Origin: Pollenia angustigena
Taxonomy: Eukaryota; Arthropoda; Insecta; Diptera; Polleniidae
Reading direction: 5' to 3'
Length of the DNA stretch: 64,000 nucleotides
Assembly: GCA_930367215.1 (NCBI GenBank)
Contig: OV884056.1
Span: 90,159,285-90,223,284 of the forward strand
Of this stretch, positions 22,985 to 33,900 are shown piece after piece. Position 1 is the stretch's first letter. The number at the start of each line of letters is the position of its first letter. A model generated the notes under the pieces. It did no database searches and had not been told where the DNA came from. It saw nothing but the letters and a program-made list of their open reading frames with translations. A program made the position numbers and the translations under genes.

Positions 22985-23425
22985 GAAAAATGAGACATAA
23001 GCCATATTTTTGATAATGATTGTATTTCACCCTATATCATGTAAAAAATGCATTGTTGTTTCATGTCGCCCTGTTTTATGTCAAAAATGGCGGTATGAAC
23101 TAAGTCCCCAATGAACTAACTCCCCAAACCAAAATGAACTAAGCCCCTAAATTTAGGGACGTCGTTTATTTATGGAAAAAAAACCCGAAAAAGCGAAGGC
23201 CGGCTATACAGAGAAGCTTTAGTTAGCGAAGCTGGTCTTTGTTATACCATATAAGCATTTGTAACGCAAAACATCAAATGGGACATAAAACCATAATGGC
23301 TTTATGTCCCATTCCACTAAAATTGATATGAGACTTAAGGCCATATCAAAATTATGGCTTTATGTCCGTTTGAATTGAGACATAAAGCCATTGTGGCTTT
23401 ATGTCCTATGGCTTTATGGCACCCC
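22985..23425. repeat. Cluster of GACATAAAGCCAT/ATGGCTTTATGTC palindromes
   Basis: At least five near-palindromic units built from GACATAA(A/G)(A/G)CCAT and its complement occur here, densest at 23279-23425. Two are compact hairpins. Tandem short phrases (ATGAACTAA(G/C)TCCCC) occur at 23095-23155. Confidence 0.6.
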
Positions 23426-23570
23426 ACCGTTCTTAAACATATACAGTACATAACAGATATTATAAAAATTTACGTAAATGTTGTTTTATTATTTTGGCTT
23501 GAGGTCCTATATAAATAATAAATAAAATTCAAAAAACTTTTTATTTTATTTTTATTTATTTTTATATTTT

Positions 23571-23610
23571 TCCAATATTTCGGTCAAAATCTCTGACCAT
23601 CATCAGGGGA
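23571..23610 (-). ncRNA. Hammerhead-ribozyme-like core at Penelope 3' end
   Basis: The minus strand reads CTGATGA, then GGTCA..TGACC forming a 5-bp helix, then GAAA: the CUGANGA / helix II / GAAA order of a hammerhead. One unpaired U sits before helix II. Hammerhead motifs are known in Penelope-like elements. Helices I and III and the cleavage site were not established. Confidence 0.4.
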
Positions 23611-23844
23611 ATCTTTTTAAAAATACAAAAAAGCAAAAATACCATTAAAAATACAAAATATTTTAAATAATATTTACATTTAAATAAATAAACAATAAAA
23701 GTTTAAAAACTCGGACGAATTTAACACTTCTCTGATAAAGCTTTCTTTGATTTGTGTTTGTCTATTGCATGTTTATAAATTTTTGCACATCTTTCTGTGT
23801 CTTTCTTAAAATTTAATGTCTTTTCTGTCTCTTGATCAATTATA

Positions 23845-24841
23845 CACAGAAAAAAATATTTTTCCAATTCAAACAAAAAATTTGTAGAATCAAACAATTT
23901 TTTGTCTGAAATCGGTCCTATAAACAAATTCGCATATTCAAACAATTTATTTGCATTTTATTTATTGAAAAAAAAACACTGATTTTTTCAAACAAATAAT
24001 TTAACTGAATCAAACAAAAAGTTTACTGAAATTCATATACTAAATTTCAAAAAAAAAAAGTTTTTTTTTTTGCACAAGCAATGATGCGCACACAAGCAAG
24101 CACTGTATTAGAAGATGATGGCAGAGAGAGCAGAGCGGCCGGCTGGCCTTGAGACACATTTTTTTTGTTGGAATAATTTTTGAACGAAGTCTTTTTTTAT
24201 ACACACAATGTTTTTCGTCATCACTCACTGTTGCTGTATCCTTTCCTTTGCTAACGAAGAAGAAATGTAACCCAAAAACGGCGACAGACCGACTCGATAT
24301 GTTTTTCGTCATCATTCTATTTTTGTATTTGATGTATTTAAGCAAACAGTTTGAAAAAATTGAATACGGGATTTTGTTTTTTTTTTTTAACCAACCAAAA
24401 ATTTATTTTGTTTCTTATAATGTGGTTGTTGTTTCTGTTGTTTAAAAAGAGTGAAACGTTTTTTTACCTGCTTTTTTTTTTTTTTTTACTTCAACCTCTT
24501 CATCTTTCTTACTGTTGTACTTTTTTTAAAGTGTCCAAAAATAGACTGCATGTGTTTTTTGTTGTAGTTCATATATTTCACATTAGGAAGTGTTGCTTAC
24601 GATCAAATACAAAAATGCAAAAAGACGACAACATTAAAAAGCGTTAAATATTTCATACAAAATTATGAAAACTTGAAACCAATAACGCGTGTATTATATT
24701 TTTGAATGGTTGTCAACATTTTTGTTGGTTAAATAAAAATCAAATAAAAATTTTAATTGAATCAGTAAAAAAATTTGTAGAAATTAAAAAAATTTTCAAA
24801 CAAACGTTTGTTTGAAAATAATTCGGCAATAATTTTTTCTG
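23845..24841 (+). mobile_element. MITE family A, copy 2 (in Penelope-like element 2)
   Basis: It starts CACAGAAAAAAAT and ends with TTTTTTCTG, missing the last TG. TA flanks both sides (23843-23844 and 24842-24843). Phe-rich ORFs within are not conserved among copies. Confidence 0.8.
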
Positions 24842-25535
24842 TATATGTAGCATCTCAAGAGTAAATCTCTTCTTGTAGTTGTGCTCTCCCACCAATAAGT
24901 CTACATTATTAAAATTTGGTTTATGTCCAGTGGGCTGCTAATGCAGTTTTCTGTTCTAATGGTTTGTAAGTAGCCTTTTCATCTGACTTATGTGCTGCAA
25001 GTCTGGTTTTTAATTTGTTTTTTGTCGTGCCAAAATATACTTTTCCGCATGCGTCAGTTTTGTCTCCATTACTGTGTATTCTGTAAACTAAATGCGATTT
25101 GTCCTCTTTTTCAATCTTAGATTTCATATTATTAAAAAGTTTTTTTGTTGTATTTTCAGTTTTAAAAGTAATTCATATTTTCCCGATTATAAATGTTGGA
25201 ATGTTTAATTCGTTCGGAAAAATCTTCTACATATGTCATAGTCTTATATGTTATTGGTGATCGTTCCCTTTTAGTTGTTCCTTTTGCTATCGTAGTTTTT
25301 ACTCTGTTAATTAGTTCATTAATGGTTTTATTTGGAAAATCGTTTTTACTTAATATATTCCTTATTTTGCAGATATTTATTGGGTGGAAAGCTTTGTCAC
25401 TTATTTCTAGAACTCTCTTAATGAAGTTGGTCGCTGTATTTATAATCGTTCTTCTTGGATGTTTTGAGTAGAAATTTATTAATCTACCAGACGCCATCGG
25501 TTTTTGGTACCAATCTAGTTTAAGTAAGTCTTCGA

Positions 25536-26908
25536 TCTTTGGTTACAAAGACATTACAACTCTCGAGTTGTCATTCGATACGTCACTGTCTACCGTATGC
25601 AGAAAAATACGATAATTAACTTGATACGATAGTTTTCTGGATATCGAATGCAGTGATTAGACCCCTGATTGCCCTTAAAAAAAAACAATAACGACGAGAG
25701 ACTTGTATAATGTTTTACAAAAACTTTCCGCAGTACACAATTTCTTTTAAGAATTAAGTTTTTTCTTTATTTGATAAAGATTTTTGTCAACTGATCAGTC
25801 AAATGAATTTCGAGCGATTTTAAAGTCTTTTTCTGGAGAAAGGTCTTAATTATTTATTCGAATTTCAGCTTTTATAACATATCGGCAATAAAATCAATAA
25901 GAATATGGACATGGGTTAAAAGGAAACTGTGTTAGAAATCAGTTTATAATCGTTTTGTTTGCAAAAACGATTTACATCACTGAGTTACCCTGAATATTTT
26001 TATTTCTCACAAAACATTTTCTTTGTTTTCTATTAAAACTTAATATCATTTTTTTATTTTATAAACTACTGTGATAGGAGAAAAAAAAAATTTGCTAAAG
26101 GTTGGTAAAGCGCTTTAAAAATAACCCACAAGAGATGAAGATTTCAAATTTTTCAAGTATCATTAAAATTTTTATATTACCAGCTTTAAAAATTTTACGA
26201 TGGAAGTAGGAAGTAGGCCATCTCCGAACAATGCAAATACTTATTATCGCTTATTCAAAGAATTTTATGGACTTTATAAAAGTACGAAGGTAAACTGTTT
26301 ATCTTAAAATAAATGAGATGGGAGCAGAAAGCGAGTCTCATCCCATACAAAGAAAATGCTTCTACTGTTTATCTTTTATTAATTTTGATAACCAAGTAAA
26401 AAATCAACGGAATGAACACAGAACTTAAAGTAGCCTCTGTACAAAGTAAATAATGTTTAGACCTTGGAGTTGAGGTCTTTTAATTTCAAATTCAGTTATC
26501 GTAATTTCATTATTTATTAAACCAAAAAATTAACATAAAAAACAGACAAGGAGGACTCATCTTAACTTACCTTTTTTCATTTGATTTAAAGATTTATTAC
26601 AAAAGAACTTTATAAATATCAGCATGTTATATTAGTATCTGTGAGCATAACTTAGCTAGAACTATGTGGGAGATCGTTTACAGTTAAGAGTTTTAGCCTT
26701 CGTGGAACTGGATATGATAACAATATACATATGCACATTGTGAAATCGGAGAGAGATCGGAGAGGTAAGCACTTCAATTGAATCGTTTATCTTGAGAACT
26801 GTTACAACTAGATCTTTAAACATTTAAAAGTGGCGAATGGGGCTTATCTACACTTTAAAGTTCCACATACTTAATTGGATTAAGTTGGTTGTCTCCCACA
26901 GTTAAAGA
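25536..26908. other. Intergenic stretch
   Basis: No coding frame, TIR pair or known repeat is recognised. It is plain A/T-rich sequence. Confidence 0.4.
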
Positions 26909-26916
26909 TTTTAAAC

Positions 26917-27643
26917 CAGGGACCGCATATAACAGTTATATTGGAATTTTAAAACAAAAAAAGCACATAAATAGAAGTATATGTCGAAAAACTTATTCAA
27001 GTATACCATATTGTTCCTTATGCACTTGTCAATGATAAAATATATTGATTTTTATAATTTTGATTTTTATATAAAAATCAAAAAATAACAGTTATTTTTT
27101 GATTTTTATTTTTTTGAACAAAAATAACAGTTATTTTTAATTTTTATTTTTTCGATCAAAAATAACAGTTTTTTTTGATTTTTATTTTTTTGAGCAAAAA
27201 TAACAGTTATTTTCTGATTTTTATTTTTTTGAGCAAAAATAAAAGTTATTCTCTAAATAAATGTACGTGATTTAATAATTTAGTTGACTTGAAATTTTTA
27301 TTTTAGTGTTTAATTATCATTGGAATTTCTTATGCACATTAAAATAATTATTAAAGTCATCTAAATTATTAAAACACGTAAATTTATTAAAAGAATAACT
27401 TTTATTTTTGCTCGAAAAAATAAAAAACAAAAAATAACTGTTAAATATGTTCAAAAAAATAAAAATCAAAAAATAACTGTTAGTTTTGATCGAAAAAATA
27501 AAAATCAAAAAATAACTGTTATTTTTGTTCAAAAAAATAAAAATCAAAAAATAACTGTTATTTTTGCTCAAAAAAATAAAAATCAAAAAATAACTGTTTT
27601 CATCTGACTTTTATGAAAAAAGGCATAACTGTTACGGTCCCTG
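26917..27643. mobile_element. hAT-type MITE, 727 bp, with inverted minisatellite arms
   Basis: The ends CAGGGACCG and complement are flanked by a perfect 8-bp duplication TTTTAAAC (26909-26916, 27644-27651), which is diagnostic of hAT mobilisation. The interior is a large inverted repeat. Left (about 27060-27250) and right (about 27395-27600) arms are each tandem copies of a unit about 37 bp long containing AAAAATAACAGTTATTTTT. Confidence 0.88.
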
Positions 27644-27651
27644 TTTTAAAC

Positions 27652-28331
27652 TCTATGAACATCATTAACAAAATGACTTACATAACTATGCTTAAATTCA
27701 GAAAAAAACGTTTTTAAGAAGAAAAAAAAGTGATATTAATATACGAAAGCCGAAAGCCGGAAGCACCAATACCGTACCCAATTTATAAGGTTCAGCAAAG
27801 GGGAGCAGGAAGTTCTAGTTCCTTAATAAAAATAGATCAGACAATAACAAACTAATTCTTTCTATAAAAAATAAAATCCGGGATTTGTAGATTACAATTC
27901 CACAAAGCTCGAAGCCTTTTTGGCGTTTGGAAAAAATGTACTCGTGAAGGGTTAATTTCGAAAATTTTGATTTGGTTTAAGTTACCCCTTCAACAGCAAC
28001 GCCACTAAAAAATAAATCATTTGGTCTTTAAATATTTATTCATATTCATCACGCCTGAGCAGCCTCCTCCACAATCTATCGAACGATTTACACCTTCATG
28101 TAGGCAGCCGAAACTTTCAAAGTCAGCTTCTTAAAATTACTTAAATGAGTTTTCATTATTGCTCTATTATTTTGAAAAACTAAGGTTAAAAACCATTGGT
28201 TAGTGTTGCAGTTTACGACCGGTGAAATTTTGTTGCAGCAACTTAAACATTAATTTGTTGACCGACCCTGTTTTAACATTTATTTCCAACAAATATTTCT
28301 TCTTACACATGTTATGTCGGTTTCGATGTTT
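27652..28331. other. Intergenic stretch
   Basis: No gene or complete repeat is recognised. Confidence 0.4.
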
Positions 28332-28335
28332 TTAA

Positions 28336-28496
28336 AGGCCGTTACACACTATCCCACAAAGTCTTTGGTATTTTATGAAAATGCTTTCCTGATCTAATTA
28401 TTGTTTATAAATTTTCAAAAAACAATAACAACTTATCATGACAGGGTTGCATTTTCATAAAATACGTAAGACTTTGTGTGATAGTGTGTAACGGCC
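28336..28496. mobile_element. MITE, about 160 bp, flanked by TTAA
   Basis: Arms of about 45 bp begin (A)GGCCGTTACACACTATC on the left and match inversely on the right, continuing through CACAAAGTCTT. TTAA flanks both sides (28332-28335, 28497-28500), the piggyBac target signature. Confidence 0.7.
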
Positions 28497-28765
28497 TTAA
28501 GAAACATTCATAAAAAAATGACTAGTAATAATGACGGTAGCTGTAGCGTAATCCAATCCAGCCATTGCACACTGGGTAATTTGAGCTACTTTTTAGGCCA
28601 AAACTAATTTCAGCCAAAGTTCTGGACCGATATTGCTGAAATTTGGAACCAAAGAATTTTTAATGGGCAGGCAAAACGCTGGGTTTTTGATTTTTGTAAT
28701 ACATAATTGACATTTTTAAAGTTCGGCACGATGAAAATATGCAAGAGGGCCAACATAATGGCGTA

Positions 28766-29238
28766 TAAGGCCGAGGCCACACAATGAGCGGTAAAGCAAC
28801 GAGTTTAAGCGGCAATTGGATTATTACTGAGCGTCATTTCTAAGCGGTTAGTTGTTAAAATTCCATTGTCCAGAACAGAAGAATTGGTGTTCATCCTATA
28901 AATCAAAAAAATTACCAGACAGATTTTGATAATACTGCCGTATGTCTGTGAAATCCTTTGATATTCTGTTGCAAAAAGTTAACATCAGATTTGATTAAAA
29001 GTTAACAGAAAATTTTCTAATTTGTCTTGCCATAATAGCGGTCAGAAAGAACTATAAGCTCAACATTCACATTTGCCATTTGTATTCTTTGCTGCTCAGA
29101 AAAAGTTTTATTTCTGAATGGTGCCGCTTAGCCGCTCATTGCGTGACCACTTCAGTAGTGTTTCATATGTTTTAATTTTTTGCAGTTCACCACTCAGCCA
29201 CTCGCCGCTTAGCCGCCCATTGCGTGGCCTCGGCCTTA
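28766..29238. mobile_element. TIR element, about 470 bp, TAAGGCCGAGGCCAC ends
   Basis: The ends TAAGGCCGAGGCCAC and complement are followed by CAATG(A/G)GCGG on both sides. Inner copies of the GCCGCTTAGCCGCTCATTGCGTG segment occur near 29125. The target duplication is obscured by the palindromic TAAGG/CCTTA edges. Confidence 0.6.
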
Positions 29239-29897
29239 GCCATGCAGACCAAATCAATATTCGTTTTGCTTGAATAAGTCGTTTATTTTTCCGTGAGCCT
29301 TGTGCCACCATAATGATAAGTTTTTACAAAAAGTTTGTACCATTTACTTTAACGAAGTCATTTCTTGTTTTGAAATATTATTTTAATCAATTCACTGATA
29401 ATTTTTTGAGACCGAACAAATTAACAAGAACGAAATATCGGATAACCTTTTCTTAATTAGAACGTTTTTCAGTAAATGCGCTCAGAAATGATCAAAACGT
29501 ATAGTTGTCGCACGTGGCAAACTCTGCACTAAAAGGCGGGTCAGGAAAAAAGCGAAATAATTCCCACATTCTGTTTACTATACTATTCTTTTATGAAATA
29601 ATTCAGAATTCCCTGCCCGCCATTAACTAATGCTAATTATTATTAAATAGTGCCAGTCGAAATTTTCAAGTAGTGATTATTGTGCTCGTATTATCTAATC
29701 CATTATCAATCTTAAAAGATCTTTGTGGTAACCAATTTCTTTTCATATGCCCATACAGGTTTCAGCGAGATTCAAATCCAAAAATCTTAACATAAATAAT
29801 TGAAATTTCTTCCACAAGTGGAGTTGAGTGGAGTATCAATAAATGTTATCAACAAAAACTCAGTGAAGGCCTAAAATATTATGACGCAAAATATATA
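29239..29897. other. Intergenic stretch
   Basis: No gene or repeat is recognised. Confidence 0.4.
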
Positions 29898-30541
29898 TCG
29901 GGTGATTTTTTAGCTATTCTCCTTTTGGCAACACTGGTTTAAACAGCTGACGCACGTTTCGTGTTTAGTTTCACTGTCAAACATCTTCAGTTTGGTCTTT
30001 AATTTAACTTACAAACGAACAACGCTTGCAAATTATTGAATTTTATTATCAAAATGCGTGCTCTGCTAAGAAAGTTCATCGCGCGCTTCTTGTGTTCAGC
30101 GACGAAGCCACATGTCATGCTTGACTTGCATGACATGTGGTCTCAACAAGACGGTGCCACATGCCACACAGCACGCTTAACAATGAACTTATTGAGAGGC
30201 GAGTTCGGTGAACATTTTATTTCACGTTCGGGACCGGTCAATTGGCCGCCTAGATCGTGCTATTTAACGCCTTAGACTATTTTTGTGGGGCTATGTTAAA
30301 GCTCATGTCTATACACACATGCCCGCTTCAATTGACGCATTGGAAGACAACATTGAAGCATTTATTCATGAGATACCGGCCGAAATGTTGGAAAGAGTAT
30401 GCCAAAATTGGACTAAGCGGAGGGACCATTTGAGGCGCAGTCACGGTCAACATTTGCATGAAATAATCTTCAAACATTAAATTATATGGACCGTACTATT
30501 GATTCAAATAAAGATTTCATGCATCTTAAAAAATAACCCAT
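29898..30541 (+). mobile_element. Mariner/Tc1-type element, copy 2, more deleted
   Basis: Starts TCGGGTGATTTTTTAGC after TA (29896-29897) and ends AAAAAATAACCCAT before TA (30542-30543). The coding remnant (30050-30480) joins the N-terminal leader directly to DMWSQQDGATCHTAR. It continues through PPRSCYLTP, breaks at a small deletion (about 30268-30280), and resumes at LWGYVKAHVY to EIIFKH. It shares with copy 1 both the junction that removes the HTH domain and the Y at the third catalytic site, and has a further deletion of its own. Confidence 0.82.
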
Positions 30542-30953
30542 TACATACATAAATAACGAAATCGACTCAACGTTATGTCAACTAAACAATCACGATTAAG
30601 TAAAACGTAATCGTAAAATAGATAATTATTCAGTTCAATTACTACAACATTATTGAGATTAGCTTTATGTAGGTTAATAAGTTGATATGTAGATAACTTT
30701 TATTTTTGGAATTCAAAGGCCGAGCCTCTAGTGTTGTAGAAAGTTTTTACGAATAATTAATGCAGGTCGTGATTAACATCTAAGAAATTCATAAATAGCT
30801 CTCGCTTGCTATTTTAATTTTAAAATATTTTTATATTATTTTATAGTTTAATTTAAATTGCAACAAATAAATTTAATAAAATCTTGTGTTTTTTTTTACT
30901 TAAGTATTAAGAGGTCACAATTAACTGAATATAAATTTCATTTAAATTACAAA

Positions 30954-33900
30954 TTATTTCTCCCGCCAAAAAACTAACTTATAAAAATATGAACTGACTA
31001 CAGCAGCACTTAGAGGACCAATCCAATAAATTCCCTGATTTTTAAAATTATTATTCCATAAAGCAGGAGCCAACGAACGAGCAGGATTCATGCTGGCACC
31101 GGTAAAGTTGCCCTGTAAGAAATAATTGTTAAATTTTATTAAAAATGTGAATGAAATACATATAATAAAGTAAAATTAAATAAAACAAGTTAGAGTGCTA
31201 AATTCGGCTGTGCCGAATCTTTGATACCCTCCACCGACAGTTCGAATGTTTAAGGAGTAATATCTGTATGATGTTATTATTATCTTCATCTGTGACGATT
31301 TGTTATAAATTATGGTTTTAGGCGACTAAACTGTTTTCCGGTAGTAGGGTTTATATGGGGCCTAGGGCAAATTATGGACCGATCATCACGAAATATCACA
31401 GTATCTTTTGTAGTTCTATAAAACTGTGACGAGCCAAAATTTGTTATGATTGCATTATTTTTTACGGTTTTAGGCGTACTAAACTGTTTTCCGGGAGTAG
31501 GTTTCTATTGGGCCTAGGGTAAATTATGTACCGATCTTCACGAAATTTCCCAGTATCATTTGTAGTCCAATAAAACTGTGACGAGCCAAAATTTGTTATG
31601 ATTGCATTATTTTTACGGTTTTAGGCGTACTAAACTGTTTTCCGGGAGTAGGGTTTCTATGGGGCCTAGGGTAAATTATGTACCGATCTTCACGAAATTT
31701 CACAGTGTCATTTGTAGTCCTATAAAACTGTGACGTACCAAATTTTGTTAGGCTAGCGTTATTTTTTACGGTTTTAGGCGTACTAAATTGTTTTCCGGGA
31801 GTATTGTTTATATGGGGCTTAGGGTAAATTATGGAGGGATCATCACGAAATTTAACAGCGTGATTTCCAGTCAAATAGAACAAATTTTTGCAAAATCTTA
31901 TCTCATTCCGTGCCTTGTTCCAGCATTTATGTTATTTTTTGTAACAAAATTATCAATTTTTTTAGGTGTTGGTTCCACAATTTGATTCATAGCTCTGGTC
32001 CTACTGAACCGATTTTGCTGGATTTCAATGCCAAACTGCTTAGGATAACTACAAGCAATTTGGCACCAAGTTTGTTCATTTCTTTTGAGTTGTTCGAAAG
32101 TGAGCGTGTTTTCAACAGATGGACAGACGGACAGACAGACAGACATGGCTAAATCGACTTAAAATTACTCAAGGACCCAGAATGGATATACTTTATGGGG
32201 TCTGAGATGAATAATAAAAAAGTTTCACACGGAATGACAAACTTAATATACCCTCTTCACAACAAATTGTGGTGGAGGGTATTAAAAGTTAATTGCAGCA
32301 TATAGCATTTTCGACTTTTTCATACCCTCCAACAAGAATCAGAATTTATCAATATACACACAAAGAAAAAACTTGGTTGTGGCAAACATATTCTATTCAT
32401 GCTTCACGATTATTATTGAATCATATTATGACCAAATATATTCATAACATTTTACATCATAATATATAATTTCCTGTTATTCATACTAAGTTAAGAAGTA
32501 ATCATATTATTATCACGTTAATCATAAAAGGTTAAGAAGTTAAGATATTATTGTCATGGTAATCATAACAAATTTAGAAGTAATCATATTATGATACACA
32601 CAGAAAAAATTATTTTTCCAATTCCAACAAAAAATTTGTAGAATCAAACAATTTTTTGTCTGAAATCGGTCCTATAAACAAATTCGCATATTCAAACAAT
32701 TTATTTGCATTTCGTTTATTGAGAAAAACACTGATTTTTTCAAACAAATAATTTAACTGAATCAAACAAAAAGTTTACTGAAATTCATATACTAAATTTC
32801 AAAATAAAAAAAAAAAAGTTTTTGCACAAGCAATGACGCGCACGCAAGTAAGCACTGTATGAGAAGATGACGGCAGACCAGAGCCGCCGGCTGGCTTTGA
32901 GACACATTTTTTTTTGTTGGAATAATTTTTGAACGAAGTCTTATTTATACACACAATACAATGTTTTTCTTTATCTCTCTCTGTTGCTGTATCCTTTCCT
33001 TTGCTAAAAAAGAAATGTAACCAAAAACAGCAGCAGACCGACTCGATATGTTTTTCGCCATCATTCTATTTTTGTATTTGATGTATTTAACTAAACAGTT
33101 TAAAAAAATTGAATACGGGATTTTCTTTCTTGTAATGTTGTTTCTGCTATTGTTTTTCTTATAGTTGCACTTTTTTAAAGCGCCCAAAAATAGCCTGTGT
33201 GTGTTTTTTGTTGTTGTTCTTATATTCAAATAAAAAAATGCAAAAAGACGACAACATTAAAGAGCGTTAAATATTTCATACAAAATTATGAAAACTTGAC
33301 ACCAATAACGCGTTTATTATATTTTTTAAGAGTTGTCCACATTTTTGTTGGTTAAATAAAAATCAAACAAAAATATTGTTTGAATCAGTAAAAAAATTTA
33401 TAGAAATAAAAAAAATTTTCAAAGAAGCGTTTGTTTGAAAATAATTCGGCAATAATTTTTCTGTGCAGAGGTGCTGTCACAACAATAAAAAAAATTAATT
33501 TTTTGCATAAATTTTTTTAATTTGTAGCGGCGCTGCAAAATATGGCCCCAGGAAATATAGCCCCAAAAATAAATGAAAATTGACCCCAAATTTGGGGCTA
33601 TTTTTCATAATGCTATATGACTCCATTTTTTTAATGAAAAATTTCCCAAAAAAACTGAAAAATAACCATAAAAATAAAATGAAATATGACCCTTAATTTG
33701 GGGTAACTCTTTATTATGAAAAATCACCTCAAAATTTATACTGAATTTTAACCCCAAAAAAGAACACAAAGAAAGTTATATTTGGGTGGAGTTCATATGC
33801 CCGAAACTAAAAATCCCAAATTTAGAATCCCGTTTTCAAAATCCGAATAATTATACAGTTTTGGTTTTAAAAATCGTACGATTGATAGCATGGTTGGGCT

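Larger units (their letters stand above)
23571..25535 (-). pseudogene. Penelope-like element 2, 5'-truncated, split by a MITE
   Basis: On the minus strand, coding starts at about 25535 with DWYQKPMASGRLINFYSKHP, the region after the reverse-transcriptase core in Penelope elements. It continues through HPINICKIRNIL to a GIY-YIG endonuclease segment, VYFGTTKNKLKTRLAAHKSD (about 25030-25060). MITE A copy 2 then interrupts, and coding resumes as CIIDQETEKTLNFKKDTE, ending at 23721. There are frame breaks between the parts. The RT catalytic core is missing. The 3' end carries a hammerhead-like core (separate entry). Confidence 0.8.

Noticed and set aside
24149..24647. Two Phe/Leu-rich ORFs of 98 residues looking like membrane proteins
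   Set aside because: They come from T-runs inside MITE family A and are not conserved in the other three copies.
27317..27586. 89-residue repetitive ORF (FIFLNKNNSYFL units)
   Set aside because: It is a translation of the minisatellite arm of the hAT MITE, not a gene.
31596..31883. 95-residue ORF with internal repetition
   Set aside because: It reads through the tandem units of repeat B; the repetition is that of the DNA repeat.
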